A DNA stretch of 64,000 nt from an uncultured Lachnospiraceae bacterium (GCA_947631955.1 CANRNJ010000002.1:268092-332091), one strand, 5' to 3'. Counted from the first letter of the stretch, positions 35,203 through 45,554 are shown. Numbers and translations are program-made. Notes: generated by a model not told the origin, from the sequence alone.

Positions 35203-38200
35203 ATGCCAAAAAGAGAAGATATTCACAAAGTGCTCATCATCGGTTCCGGCCCGATCATTATCGGACAGGCGTGTGAGTTTGACTATTCCGGCACGCAGGC
35301 GTGTAAGGCGCTGCGCAAACTGGGGTACGAGATCGTACTGGTCAACTCCAATCCTGCCACGATCATGACGGATCCCGAAATTGCGGATGTCACCTATATT
35401 GAACCGTTGAACGTACACAGACTGGAACAGATCATCGCCAAGGAGCGCCCCGATGCTCTCCTGCCGAATCTCGGCGGACAGTCCGGCCTGAATTTATGCG
35501 CGGAACTGAATAAGGAAGGCATCCTTGATAAATACCATGTTAAAGTTATCGGCGTTCAGGTGGACGCCATCGAACGCGGCGAGGACCGCATTGAATTTAA
35601 GAACGCCATGAAGAAACTGGGCATCGAAATGGCTCGGAGCGAAGTGGCCTATAATGTGGATGAAGCCCTTGCGATTGCGGACAAACTCGGTTATCCTGTC
35701 GTGCTCCGTCCCGCTTACACGATGGGCGGCGCAGGCGGCGGACTGGTATACAACCGTGAAGAACTGAAAACAGTCTGCGCCAGAGGTCTGCAGGCAAGCC
35801 TTGTGGGACAGGTCCTGGTGGAAGAATCCGTCCTCGGCTGGGAAGAATTGGAATTGGAAGTAGTCCGCGATGCGGACGGCAATATGATCACCGTCTGTTT
35901 CATCGAAAATATCGACCCGATGGGGGTACATACCGGCGATTCTTTCTGCGCGGCCCCTATGCTCACCATCCCTGAAGAAACGCAGAAGCGGCTGCAGGAA
36001 CAGGCTTACAGGATCGTTGAATCGGTGCAGGTCATCGGCGGCACCAATGTCCAGTTTGCCCACGACCCGAAGACCGACCGCATTGTCGTCATCGAGATCA
36101 ATCCCCGTACTTCCCGTTCTTCGGCGCTGGCTTCCAAGGCCACCGGCTTTCCGATCGCACTGGTTTCCGCCATGCTAGCCGCCGGTCTTACCTTAAAAGA
36201 TATTCCCTGCGGCAAATACGGCACGCTGGACCGGTATGTGCCGGACGGCGATTATGTGGTGATCAAATTTGCCCGCTGGGCCTTTGAGAAATTCAAGGGC
36301 GTCGAGGACAAACTGGGAACACAGATGCGTGCGGTGGGCGAAGTCATGAGCATCGGCAAGACCTATAAAGAGGCTTTCCAGAAAGCGGTCCGCTCTTTGG
36401 AAACCGGCCGCTACGGGCTGGGACATGCTAAGAATTTCGACACATTGTCCAAAGAAGAACTGCTCAAACGATTGATCACCCCTTCGAGCGAACGGCATTT
36501 TATCATGTACGAAGCGCTCCGCAAGGGTGCGTTCATAGAAGAGATCCATGAGATCACTCATGTCAAAAAATGGTTTATCGAACAGATGAAGGAACTGGTG
36601 GAAGAGGAGGAAACGCTGCTTAAGTCCAAGGGTTCCCTTCCCGCTGACGATCTTCTGACCGCCGCCAAGAAAGACGGATTTTCCGATAAGTACTTAAGCC
36701 AGATCCTGGACGTTCCGGAAGACGACATCCGCGCCCGCCGCATTGAATTGGGCGTAGAAGAAGCATGGGAGGGGGTCCATGTAAGCGGCACGCAGGACAG
36801 CGCTTACTATTTCTCCACTTACAATTCGCCCGACAAGAATCCGGTCCGAAATGACAGACCCAAGATCATGATCCTCGGCGGCGGGCCGAACCGCATCGGA
36901 CAGGGCATCGAATTTGACTATTGCTGCGTACATGCTGCTATGGCGCTGAAGAAATCAGGTTTTGAAACGATCATTGTCAACTGCAATCCCGAAACCGTTT
37001 CCACCGATTACGATACTTCCGACAAGCTTTATTTTGAACCGCTGACGTTGGAAGACGTCCTGAGCATTTACAAGAAAGAACAGCCCCTCGGCGTGATCGC
37101 CCAATTCGGCGGCCAGACGCCCCTGAACCTTGCCGCGGATCTTGAGAGAAACGGCGTGCGGATCCTCGGAACTTCCCCGTCCGTCATCGATCTGGCGGAG
37201 GACCGCGATCGTTTCCGCGCTATGATGGACAAATTGAAGATCCCCATGCCCGAATCCGGCATGGCGATAAATGTAGAAGAAGCGCTTGCGATCGCCGCGC
37301 GGATCGGGTATCCCGTCATGGTACGTCCTTCTTATGTACTGGGCGGACGCGGTATGGAAGTGGTCTATGACGATGAAAGCATGACGGAATACATGAACGC
37401 CGCTGTCGGCGTAACGCCTGACCGTCCGATCCTGATCGACCGTTTCTTAAACCATGCTCTGGAATGTGAAGCGGATGCCGTCAGCGACGGGGAACACGCT
37501 TTTGTGCCTGCGGTCATGGAACACATCGAACTGGCCGGAATCCACTCCGGCGATTCGGCCTGCATCATTCCGTCGGTGCACATATCGGATGAAAATGTGG
37601 CCGTCATTAAAGAATACACCCGCAGGATTGCGGAAGAAATGCATGTAAAAGGTCTTATGAACATGCAGTACGCCATTGAAAACGGCAGGGTATATGTTCT
37701 GGAGGCCAATCCCCGCGCATCCCGCACCGTTCCGCTGGTGTCCAAGGTCTGCAACATCCGTATGGTGCCGCTAGCAACCGAGATCATCACGATGGAACTG
37801 ACGGGCAGACCCTCGCCGGTGCCGTCACTGAAAGAACAGGATATTCCCAATTACGGCGTCAAGGAATCGGTCTTCCCGTTCAACATGTTCCCGGAAGTAG
37901 ACCCGGTACTTGGACCGGAGATGCGCTCGACCGGCGAAGTCCTTGGATTGTCACATTCTTACGGCGAAGCGTTTTATAAGGCGCAGGAGGCAACTCAGTC
38001 CAAGCTGCCCTTAGAGGGAACGGTATTGATCTCCGTGAACCGCAAAGATAAAGAAGAGGCCGCGGAAACAGCAAAACAGTTTGCCGACTGCGGGTTCCAC
38101 ATCATCGCCACCGGCACTACCTACGAACTGATCACCGCTGCGGGGATCAAAGCGGAAAAAGTAAATAAGCTGTATGAAGGCCGTCCGAACATTCTCGACC

Positions 38201-38433
38201 TGATCACCAACGGCAAGATCGACCTGATCATCAATTCGCCCGTCGGAAAGGACAGCGTGCACGACGACAGCTACCTGCGCAAGGCCGCCATCAAAGCCAA
38301 GATCCCGTATATGACAACGATCGCAGCGGCAAAAGCTACCGCAAGCGGCATCCAGTATGTCAAATCGCACGGCGACAGCGATGTGAGATCGCTGCAGGCG
38401 CTGCATGCGGAGATAAAAGATAAGGAAGGGTGA
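35203..38433 (+). CDS. carB: Carbamoyl-phosphate synthase large subunit
   Basis: 1076 aa, full length. Two homologous halves each carry an ATP-grasp domain: VLIIGSGPIIIGQACEFDYSG and EINPRTSRSSALASKATG in the first, IMILGGGPNRIGQGIEFDY and LEANPRASRTVPLVSKV in the second. The C-terminal ~130 residues are the allosteric MGS-like domain. It makes carbamoyl phosphate from glutamine-derived ammonia, bicarbonate and 2 ATP for pyrimidine and arginine synthesis. AGGAGG precedes the ATG. The small subunit carA is not adjacent: the upstream gene is a divergent chemotaxis receptor, so carA must lie elsewhere. Confidence 0.98.
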   Translation: MPKREDIHKVLIIGSGPIIIGQACEFDYSGTQACKALRKLGYEIVLVNSNPATIMTDPEIADVTYIEPLNVHRLEQIIAKERPDALLPNLGGQSGLNLCAELNKEGILDKYHVKVIGVQVDAIERGEDRIEFKNAMKKLGIEMARSEVAYNVDEALAIADKLGYPVVLRPAYTMGGAGGGLVYNREELKTVCARGLQASLVGQVLVEESVLGWEELELEVVRDADGNMITVCFIENIDPMGVHTGDSFCAAPMLTIPEETQKRLQEQAYRIVESVQVIGGTNVQFAHDPKTDRIVVIEINPRTSRSSALASKATGFPIALVSAMLAAGLTLKDIPCGKYGTLDRYVPDGDYVVIKFARWAFEKFKGVEDKLGTQMRAVGEVMSIGKTYKEAFQKAVRSLETGRYGLGHAKNFDTLSKEELLKRLITPSSERHFIMYEALRKGAFIEEIHEITHVKKWFIEQMKELVEEEETLLKSKGSLPADDLLTAAKKDGFSDKYLSQILDVPEDDIRARRIELGVEEAWEGVHVSGTQDSAYYFSTYNSPDKNPVRNDRPKIMILGGGPNRIGQGIEFDYCCVHAAMALKKSGFETIIVNCNPETVSTDYDTSDKLYFEPLTLEDVLSIYKKEQPLGVIAQFGGQTPLNLAADLERNGVRILGTSPSVIDLAEDRDRFRAMMDKLKIPMPESGMAINVEEALAIAARIGYPVMVRPSYVLGGRGMEVVYDDESMTEYMNAAVGVTPDRPILIDRFLNHALECEADAVSDGEHAFVPAVMEHIELAGIHSGDSACIIPSVHISDENVAVIKEYTRRIAEEMHVKGLMNMQYAIENGRVYVLEANPRASRTVPLVSKVCNIRMVPLATEIITMELTGRPSPVPSLKEQDIPNYGVKESVFPFNMFPEVDPVLGPEMRSTGEVLGLSHSYGEAFYKAQEATQSKLPLEGTVLISVNRKDKEEAAETAKQFADCGFHIIATGTTYELITAAGIKAEKVNKLYEGRPNILDLITNGKIDLIINSPVGKDSVHDDSYLRKAAIKAKIPYMTTIAAAKATASGIQYVKSHGDSDVRSLQALHAEIKDKEG

Positions 38434-38445
38434 TCACACCCTTCC
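38424..38445. other. Hairpin spanning the convergent carB and reductase stop codons
   Basis: GGAAGGGTG, loop ATCA, CACCCTTCC: a perfect 9-bp stem covering both stop codons of two genes that abut without spacing. No U run on either side, so termination by this hairpin alone is uncertain. Confidence 0.6.
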
Positions 38446-39573
38446 CATCCTCTCGGCAAAACTGTGCAGCGCTTCCGGTATCTGTATCGTCTGCGGACAC
38501 ACCTTTGCGCAGCTGCGGCAGCCGATACAGCACTCCGGCTGTTTGTCCGCCTCTATTGCGGACAGACCCATCGGCGCGATAAAATCGCCCGACCCTGCTA
38601 CCACGGCTTCATTGTACAGTTTCAGCAGGAACGGAATGTCCAGCTGCTTGGGACAATGACTCACACAATAGTGGCAGCCCGTACACGGAACGGTAGTTTT
38701 CGCGATCATATCGTCCGCCACGCTGAGGATCAGCTCCATTTCCTTTTCGTTCAGCGGTTTCTTTTCTTCATAAGTGGCAATGTTGTCTTTAAGCTGCTGC
38801 ATATTCGACATGCCGGACAAAGTCACGGCCACGTTCGGGATCGACTGCAGGAAGCGGAAAGCCCACGCCGGTACTTTTTCATCCGGTCTTGCCGCTTTCA
38901 GCTTTGCCGTAAATTCATCGGACAGCGCTGCAAGCTGGCCGCCGCGGACCGGCTCCATGACCCAGATCGGCAGGTTCCACTCGTTTAACAGTTCGACTTT
39001 GCCTTTGGCATCTTGGAATTTGTAATCGAAATAATTCAGTTCGATCTGGCAGAATTCCATGTCTTTCCCGTATGCGTCCAGAAATTTTTTCATACATTCA
39101 AGGTTGCCGTGTGCGGAAAAACCAAGGTGCCGGATGCGGCCGTTTCTCTTCTGTTCCAAAAGATGATCGTATATCCCATACTTGGGATCGAGGTATTCGT
39201 TTACGTTCATCTCGCAGACATTATGGAACAGATAAAAATCAAAATATTCCACTTGGCATTTTTTCAGCTGTTCTTCAAAGATCTCTTTTACTTTCGGCAT
39301 ATTTGCCAGATCATATCCCGGAAATTTTGACGCCAGATAATAACTTTCTCTCGGATATTTCCGGAGTATTTCCCCGACGACCAATTCCGAGTTGCCGCCG
39401 TGGTATCCGTACGCCGTATCATAGTAATTCACCCCTGCCTTCATGGCATAGTCAAACATTTCTTCCGCCGCCTTGACGTCGATCTTGGCATCGTCGCCGT
39501 CCAAGACCGGCAGCCTCATATTTCCCATTCCCAGCGCAGACAATTTCTTCCCCTGAAATTCCGTGTAGATCAT
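38434..39573 (-). CDS. Aldo/keto reductase with C-terminal 4Fe-4S ferredoxin domain
   Basis: 379 aa from ATG 39573, which has AGGGAGGT directly upstream. Residues 1-~275 are an aldo/keto reductase TIM barrel (NYYDTAYGYHGGNSE with the catalytic Tyr and Asp, GFSAHG). The C-terminal part has two CxxCxxCxxxC clusters, CTGCHYCVSHCP and CIGCRSCAKVCP, typical of a clostridial reductase subfamily that may exchange electrons with ferredoxin. Substrate unknown. The gene converges on carB with no gap. Confidence 0.92.
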   Translation of the reverse strand: MIYTEFQGKKLSALGMGNMRLPVLDGDDAKIDVKAAEEMFDYAMKAGVNYYDTAYGYHGGNSELVVGEILRKYPRESYYLASKFPGYDLANMPKVKEIFEEQLKKCQVEYFDFYLFHNVCEMNVNEYLDPKYGIYDHLLEQKRNGRIRHLGFSAHGNLECMKKFLDAYGKDMEFCQIELNYFDYKFQDAKGKVELLNEWNLPIWVMEPVRGGQLAALSDEFTAKLKAARPDEKVPAWAFRFLQSIPNVAVTLSGMSNMQQLKDNIATYEEKKPLNEKEMELILSVADDMIAKTTVPCTGCHYCVSHCPKQLDIPFLLKLYNEAVVAGSGDFIAPMGLSAIEADKQPECCIGCRSCAKVCPQTIQIPEALHSFAERMGRV

Positions 39574-39646
39574 GATAGATACCTCCCTTATATGATATTG
39601 TATATGATACTTGAACCCTTGCCCATGCAAGGGTCTGTAACCCTCC

Positions 39647-40243
39647 TTACGACTTCCGCCTCCATGTCAGCTGCATGGTATCCGCGTAAGTCTTCTCATA
39701 ATCTTCCCGCAGGATCGAGTACATCACCATGTCTACAACACCGCGGTTGTTTCTGCCGCTGGCGCGGAAGGTTCCCTCCTGAATCATTCCCAGTTTCTGC
39801 ATGACTCTGCCGGATCTGCGGTTTTCCACATCATGTCCGGCGATGATCCTGTTGAATCCGACTTCCTGAAACAGATACTGCAGGACCGCTTTCCCCGCCT
39901 CAGGCATGATCCCTCTGCTCCACCAGCGCGCGCCTATGCACCACCCCAGAGCGGCGGAGGCCGTCTTATCGTCGTGCGACACAACCGACAGATTGCCGAT
40001 GGGCTCGCCGATTTCCTTCAGTTCGATGCACCAGTTGTAGAAATCCGGCTCGTGATACTCGGAAAGCCAGTGCTCCAGAACGCTCCGCGTCACACTGACG
40101 TCTGCGTGCGTGGGCCATGTGAGATACTTCGTGACGTTATCGTCGGACGCCCAATTCTTATACATAAGCGCCGCATCCTCCATCGTAAACCGCCTGAGGA
40201 GCAACCGGCCGGTTTCCATCCGGCTCGTTCCCATATGTTTCAA
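39647..40243 (-). CDS. GNAT acetyltransferase (RimJ/RimL-like)
   Basis: 198 aa. LLLRRFTMEDAALMYKNW, SAALGWCIGARWWSRGIM and FNRIIAGHDVENRRSGRVM are the acetyl-CoA-binding and fold motifs of the RimJ/RimL-type GNAT family. The TTG start at 40243 has GGAGGG seven bases upstream, the tail of the S66 gene; an ATG three codons later is the alternative. The gene begins four bases after the preceding stop, so the two are co-translated. Target amine unknown. Confidence 0.88.
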   Translation of the reverse strand: MKHMGTSRMETGRLLLRRFTMEDAALMYKNWASDDNVTKYLTWPTHADVSVTRSVLEHWLSEYHEPDFYNWCIELKEIGEPIGNLSVVSHDDKTASAALGWCIGARWWSRGIMPEAGKAVLQYLFQEVGFNRIIAGHDVENRRSGRVMQKLGMIQEGTFRASGRNNRGVVDMVMYSILREDYEKTYADTMQLTWRRKS

Positions 40244-40246
40244 CTT

Positions 40247-41086
40247 TCATCCCTCCTCCAGAAAATACTCTCTCCCGATCACCACAGCCCGCGCGTCCGT
40301 TCCGTGGCCGATATAGCGCGTTTCCGCTATAGGAAGGTCAGGCGGTGCGATCTCTCTGACAAGCTGCGGCATCGCGGGCGCCGCGCCTTTTTGCTCCATC
40401 TCGGTAAACGTCCCCAGAAGGATCCCGTTGATCTTGTCAAAAGCGCCGAGCTGCCTGAGCTGATGCAGATAAGCAGTCATTTTCATGACGCTGCCGCTGC
40501 AGGCTTCAAGAAGAAGCACGGCTCCCCTCAGATTAGGAAAAAACGGTGTGCCCGCAAGCTTTAGAAAGCAGCGGATGTTTCCTCCAAGCACCCGGCCATG
40601 CATTGCGTTTCCACGCAGGAATCTGCACGCAAGATCATCCGCGCACACACTTTTATGCAGGATCCTCTCCCTAAAATATTCGGCGGCCGCCCCGGCATTG
40701 TCATAAAGGAGATTTCTGATCTGATAGTTCAACGTTTCCCGTCCCGCACAAGTATATACCGCGTTAAGGACCGTCGTCAGATCGCTGTATCCGCAAAACA
40801 GCGCCCGGCTCTTCCCGATCACGTCGTAATCCAGCCATTCCAATACCGAATTGGCTATATCGCCTCCGGAAACGTCAAAGATGAGATCCATATCGGGATC
40901 GCTGAAAAAGCGCATCAAGTCGTCCGCCTTATCTTTTCCCGAAAGACCGCGGAAAGGTTCAAACAGATACGGGCTGACCGTGACCGTCAGTCCTTCTTTT
41001 TCCATAAGCATTTTCAGCCGTTCAATATTTTCCCGCTGATACAACAGCATAGGATCCGAACAGGCGGTAAGCGCTGCTTTCATCAT
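40247..41086 (-). CDS. S66-family LD-carboxypeptidase (LdcA/MccF-like)
   Basis: 279 aa, somewhat short for the family. LFCGYSDLTTVLNAV holds the nucleophile serine in its GYSD context, VLLLEACSGS the glutamate and RYIGHGTDARAVVIG the histidine of the Ser-Glu-His triad. Members cleave the L,D bond of murein tetrapeptides during recycling, or inactivate microcin C-type peptides. No signal peptide, so cytoplasmic. Neighbouring GNAT gene follows by three bases. Murein recycling is the default guess; an immunity role cannot be excluded. Confidence 0.85.
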   Translation of the reverse strand: MMKAALTACSDPMLLYQRENIERLKMLMEKEGLTVTVSPYLFEPFRGLSGKDKADDLMRFFSDPDMDLIFDVSGGDIANSVLEWLDYDVIGKSRALFCGYSDLTTVLNAVYTCAGRETLNYQIRNLLYDNAGAAAEYFRERILHKSVCADDLACRFLRGNAMHGRVLGGNIRCFLKLAGTPFFPNLRGAVLLLEACSGSVMKMTAYLHQLRQLGAFDKINGILLGTFTEMEQKGAAPAMPQLVREIAPPDLPIAETRYIGHGTDARAVVIGREYFLEEG

Positions 41087-41152
41087 CGATTCTCTCCGTT
41101 TATAATAATTTACGGCATATCCTGCTCCGGTTTGGTCAAAAACACATTCTGT

Positions 41153-42436
41153 CTATCCGGCAAATCCTTCCGCGCCTTGGCTCTCTGCTATCGCGATGCG
41201 CTTCTCGTCCATGCGCCGGATGCATCCGGATACGTTGATCTTCTTAAGAAACATATCGCGGAACGCCGCCGCCACATCATCCGCGCTGTAACCGATGATC
41301 TTGGAAGCAGCGGTAGATACCCGTATATTGGCCGCGATGGAAGCGCTTGCATCCGTCACCATATCGGACTGGATGTTTGTCGTCTGCCCCTTGAAGCAGC
41401 TTACCGTAGAGATCCCGTCAAATGCGGCATTATAATTTTCCGCCGTCGCACAAAAAGAGAGGAAATCCCGCGCCGCGTCCACCTGCTTCCCGTTCTTATT
41501 GACCATCATCATATTCAGGTTGCCGCCCTCATAAGTGCCCGTATCGATCGTATTCATAAAAACAGGCATCAGCGCAAAATCATCGACGCCGTATTTGTTT
41601 CCCGCCTCAAAATCCGTATAAAACCATGTGTCCCAGATAAACGTCATGACCGCCTCACCCGATCCCATGACCGGGCTGATCTCCGCCCAGCCGGTTTCCA
41701 TGTAATCGGCGCCGAACCACCCCTTCTCGGCGGCATCCGATATCCATTGCACCATGTCCCGCACTTCGGGGATATCCGCATAGGTGATCTCATTTCTGTT
41801 GATCTTGTCAAGCATATCCGGATCATCCGCAAAAACAGGATCCAGACCGAACTGCATCATCCACGAGCAGCCGTCGGCAGGCCAGCAGATCGGTGTGTAT
41901 CCGGCCTCGGCGAGCGCTTGGCACAGCATATCAAATTCCGCCTGCGTTGCGGCCGGTTTCAGACCCAGACTATCCAATATCGTTTTATTATAATAACAGC
42001 CGGACACGGAGCTCTCCCAGAAAGGAAGCCCCAAAAGATTACCGTCCTGATCCTCGCAGTAGGCGCGGGCGCTGTCGGTGAGATCCCCCACCCACTCCTC
42101 ATCATTTAAGTAAAGGAAATTATCCGCCGCATGAAAGAGGTTCAGATCCGCATTGTTAAAATGCATAAAGATATCCGGCAATTCCCCTTTTGCGAACTTA
42201 TCCGCCGCAGCCGCTTCATACTCGGAGTCTTCATAGGCAATGATCTCCAGCCGGTTGCCTGTGGTTTTTTCATACTGGTCAAAAATGCGGGTCATATAAT
42301 TTTTGGCAAGATCCGTTTTCTTGCCCATGATCGTAAGCGTAACGGCATCCGGGCCGCCGCCCGTCCCGCCGCTGCAGGCCGTCAGGGAAAAAATCAGCAC
42401 GATCATCAATAAAATCGACAAATATCTTTTTTTCAT
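41153..42436 (-). CDS. Extracellular substrate-binding lipoprotein (ABC sugar-binding type)
   Basis: 427 aa. A signal peptide with lipobox LTAC at residues ~18-21 is followed by a Gly-rich linker and a family 1 solute-binding fold: LTIMGKKTDLAKNY, LPFWESSVSGCYYNKTIL, WPADGCSWM. Such proteins usually deliver sugars to ABC permeases, but no permease is adjacent. The gene overlaps the upstream hybrid kinase gene by four bases (ATGA), so the two are coupled. A sensing rather than transport role is inferred: the lipoprotein may present ligand to the kinase's extracellular domain. Confidence 0.88.
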   Translation of the reverse strand: MKKRYLSILLMIVLIFSLTACSGGTGGGPDAVTLTIMGKKTDLAKNYMTRIFDQYEKTTGNRLEIIAYEDSEYEAAAADKFAKGELPDIFMHFNNADLNLFHAADNFLYLNDEEWVGDLTDSARAYCEDQDGNLLGLPFWESSVSGCYYNKTILDSLGLKPAATQAEFDMLCQALAEAGYTPICWPADGCSWMMQFGLDPVFADDPDMLDKINRNEITYADIPEVRDMVQWISDAAEKGWFGADYMETGWAEISPVMGSGEAVMTFIWDTWFYTDFEAGNKYGVDDFALMPVFMNTIDTGTYEGGNLNMMMVNKNGKQVDAARDFLSFCATAENYNAAFDGISTVSCFKGQTTNIQSDMVTDASASIAANIRVSTAASKIIGYSADDVAAAFRDMFLKKINVSGCIRRMDEKRIAIAESQGAEGFAG

Positions 42437-45405
42437 CCGTTGTTTCCTCTCTCTGCCGCGGCCAGCTCGGATCCGTTCTGGTCAGCCTGACTCAGCAGCC
42501 GGCCCACCAGCTGGCGTACGGCGTCCATATCGATCGGTTTTGCCAAATGACCGTCCATTCCCGCATCCATCGCATCGCGCACATCTTCCGCAAAAGTGTT
42601 GGCCGTCATGGCGGCGATAGGGATCGACGCCGCCTTAGGATGCCTGCAGGCACGGATCCGTCTGGTTGCCTCATAGCCGTTCATCACAGGCATCTGCACA
42701 TCCATCAGGATCATATCGTAATAGCCGGGCTCGGACTTCTCAAACATCTCCAGAGCCTGCTGCCCGTTTACCGCCAATTCGCTCTGGGCCCCTTCTATTA
42801 TCAGCATCTCCGTCAGGATCTCCGCATTGAGCTCGTTGTCTTCCGCCACAAGGAAACGACGTCCTTTCATCACGCCCTCGGCCGTTTCCGTATGGTCGTC
42901 CTGAGGCTCCGTATATTCGTAAAACATCGGCCTGATCGTCTGCCAGAAAGTAGATGCAAAAAACGGCTTCGGCATAAAGGCATTGATGCCCGCCTGTCTG
43001 GCTTCCGTTTCGATCTCGCTCCAGTCATAGGACGTCAGCACCAGAATAGGAATATGCCCGCCCACCTTCTCGCGGATCTGGCGCGCCGTTTCCACACCGT
43101 TCATACCCGGCATCTTCCAATCCAGCAGGATCACATGATAATCTTCCCCGCGCTCATGCGCTTCGACCGCCATCCCGACAGCCGACGCGCCGTCTGTCAC
43201 ATACGACACCTCCACGCCGGTATCGCGCATCATTTCTTTCACATCCAGACAGATCTCCTCTTCGTCGTCGGCCACAAGGACGCGCGTAACCTTCTGGCTG
43301 TACCACAGCTCCTCGTCCGCCTGCTCCGGAATCGCAAAGGATAACTCCACCGTAAACGTGCTCCCTTCGCCCGGCGTACTCTCCACCTGAATAATGCCGC
43401 CCATCAGATCTACCAGATTTTTCGTGATGGCCATGCCCAGACCCGTACCCTGTATCTTGTTGGTGACGGAACTGATCTCCCTGCTGAAAGGCGCGAAAAT
43501 ATGCTCCTGAAACTCCTTGCTGATCCCAATGCCGTTGTCCTTCACCACAAAACGCAGCTTAACAAACTGCGGCGCGGCTTTCGGCAGTTCGCATACCGTA
43601 AATTCGATCTGCCCGCCTTCCTGCGTGTACTTGATCGCATTGGATAACAGATTGATCAGGATCTGGTTCAGACGGAGTTTATCGCCGATGATCTGCTCCG
43701 GCGGAGCCCCTTGGGTATGGATCCTGAAGTCCTGACCTTTTGCCTTCGCCTGAGGCATCAATATGATATTCAGTTCCTCCAGAAGTTCAGGAAGGCTGAA
43801 GCGGTCCACGTTCAAAGACGTTTTGCCGCTTTCGATCTTGCTCATATCCAAAACGTCATTGATAAGGCTGAGCAGATGATGGCTGGAAGCGGTTATCTTC
43901 CGCGTATACTCCCGCACCTTATCGGCATCGTCCGCATCCTTTTCCAGAAGGACCGAAAAACCTACGATAGCGTTCATAGGCGTACGGATGTCATGCGACA
44001 TATTGGAAAGGAAGTTGCTCTTTGCCTCGTTGGCGCTGCGCGCAGCCGTCAATGCTTCCTGAAGCTGTTGATTCATCCGCTTCTCCAGCGTGCGGTCGGA
44101 CAGCACGACAATATACTTCATGACGTCCTGAATACTCATACGGTACGCCGTCATTCTGTAAAAACGGCGCTCGCCGGTAGTCTGATGCATGTATTCGTAT
44201 TCCCAGTCACGGTTACCGTTCAGCGCGATCCCGTCGAGTTCCTCCTTAGAGATAATGATATCGTGCCCTATGGCGCATTTCTCCAGCGTTTTGATATTCT
44301 CACGGACTTCCCCGACCGATAAGCCCAACAGTCTTTCTATATTAGGGCTGATATAGTCCACATGCTGATCTTCCGAATTCAGCATAATAAAGATATCGTC
44401 CACGCTGTTGGACAGCACGTCGAACATCCTTTCCCGGTACTGCAGTTCCATCCTGCTTTTGCGCGACTGTCTGTAGCTGCGCAGAAAAAACATGGCTGTC
44501 ATGGCCGCACCCAGTAACAGGAAGATCACCAGAAGCATATTCATAGTCGCCTTCTGGATCGACAGAAATCCCGAACTGACGGCGCTCTGAGGTACTGCGC
44601 TCAGCAAAAAATAGTCCTGATATCCGACCGGCTGATACAAAATAAAATGGCTGCTCCCGCCGATCTCACATTGCAGAAGTCCCGCGGACCCGTTCTTCCA
44701 GTCGCTCTGTATCTGCGCGATCTGCTCTTCGTCAAGATCCGACACCGCCTGCAGATAGACAAGATAATTCTCGAATACATTGCCGCCTTCCTGTGTGGAC
44801 AATAACACCCGTCCATCGTTATGTATCACAAAGCATCTGCCCTTGCCGGAAAACGCATCTACGTTCAGAGAAACCGCCAGATCGGCATTGGTGTAGCAGA
44901 TGGCAATGGCGTCATAGTCAAAATCTTTATACCGCCCATGCTGTACGGGAACTGCAAAAACCGTAACTTCCTGACCGCCGGACAGCGTTTCGCCCGCCAT
45001 GACAGGTTCGCCGCGCTCCATCAGCTGTTCCCTCGCTTCTTCCAAGTTGACCGCTTCTTCGCTTCCTTCAAGCGTCATTCCCGTCATATCTTTTGATAAG
45101 AAATAAAAATCGGTGAATCCCCAATTTTTCTGTTCCCCGCTGATAAATTCGGCAAATTCCTCATCCTGCCAGCCGCTTTCATGGGTCAGACGGCTGCTCC
45201 AGCTGTTCAAAAGACCCCAGTTCGTATCCGCAAATGCGCCAAATGACCGGTTTACCTGACCGTAGATCTCTTCCAAATGATCTGTGCTGTCTTCGTAGAT
45301 CCTGTGAGAAATAAAGTTATAGTATATTATTCCGATCGAAATGGCGGCGATGCCCACTACGCACACCATAAATAACAGCCAAATTTTTCCTGACCCTTTT
45401 CTCAT
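42433..45405 (-). CDS. Hybrid sensor histidine kinase with two receiver domains
   Basis: 990 aa from ATG 45405 (AAGGAG 13 bases upstream). TM1 is at ~8-28, an extracellular domain at ~30-275, and TM2 (starting MNMLLVIFLLLGAAMTA) at ~280-305. A PAS domain follows, then HisKA with the phospho-accepting His in SNMSHDIRTPMNAI and HATPase with GTGLGMAITKNLVDL. Two receivers come next: VLVADDEEE with DWKMPGMNG, and FLVAEDNE with MDVQMPVMNG. There is no DNA-binding output, so it signals through phosphorelay to another protein. It is co-transcribed with a substrate-binding lipoprotein. Confidence 0.94.
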   Translation of the reverse strand: MRKGSGKIWLLFMVCVVGIAAISIGIIYYNFISHRIYEDSTDHLEEIYGQVNRSFGAFADTNWGLLNSWSSRLTHESGWQDEEFAEFISGEQKNWGFTDFYFLSKDMTGMTLEGSEEAVNLEEAREQLMERGEPVMAGETLSGGQEVTVFAVPVQHGRYKDFDYDAIAICYTNADLAVSLNVDAFSGKGRCFVIHNDGRVLLSTQEGGNVFENYLVYLQAVSDLDEEQIAQIQSDWKNGSAGLLQCEIGGSSHFILYQPVGYQDYFLLSAVPQSAVSSGFLSIQKATMNMLLVIFLLLGAAMTAMFFLRSYRQSRKSRMELQYRERMFDVLSNSVDDIFIMLNSEDQHVDYISPNIERLLGLSVGEVRENIKTLEKCAIGHDIIISKEELDGIALNGNRDWEYEYMHQTTGERRFYRMTAYRMSIQDVMKYIVVLSDRTLEKRMNQQLQEALTAARSANEAKSNFLSNMSHDIRTPMNAIVGFSVLLEKDADDADKVREYTRKITASSHHLLSLINDVLDMSKIESGKTSLNVDRFSLPELLEELNIILMPQAKAKGQDFRIHTQGAPPEQIIGDKLRLNQILINLLSNAIKYTQEGGQIEFTVCELPKAAPQFVKLRFVVKDNGIGISKEFQEHIFAPFSREISSVTNKIQGTGLGMAITKNLVDLMGGIIQVESTPGEGSTFTVELSFAIPEQADEELWYSQKVTRVLVADDEEEICLDVKEMMRDTGVEVSYVTDGASAVGMAVEAHERGEDYHVILLDWKMPGMNGVETARQIREKVGGHIPILVLTSYDWSEIETEARQAGINAFMPKPFFASTFWQTIRPMFYEYTEPQDDHTETAEGVMKGRRFLVAEDNELNAEILTEMLIIEGAQSELAVNGQQALEMFEKSEPGYYDMILMDVQMPVMNGYEATRRIRACRHPKAASIPIAAMTANTFAEDVRDAMDAGMDGHLAKPIDMDAVRQLVGRLLSQADQNGSELAAAERGNNG

Positions 45406-45499
45406 AACAATATGTATGCTCCTTATCGGCAATGAAATCATCCTATGTGGCAATTACGATGCCATTTTATCATATAAGACAAGAGAAATCAATTTCAGG

Positions 45500-45536
45500 C
45501 ATGTTATGACAAACCTTCAAAACATGTTATGACAAA
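45500..45536. promoter_or_regulatory. Direct repeats upstream of the hybrid kinase gene
   Basis: CATGTTATGACAAA occurs at 45500-45513 and again at 45523-45536, a 23-bp period (about two helical turns). This fits a dimeric regulator binding on one face, in the divergent control region between kinase and MATE genes. Confidence 0.55.
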
Positions 45537-45554
45537 AATCCATGATCTGCATCT

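Noticed and set aside
38424..38445. Intrinsic terminator between carB and the reductase
   Set aside because: The stem is strong but there is no U run on either strand, so it is listed only as a hairpin.
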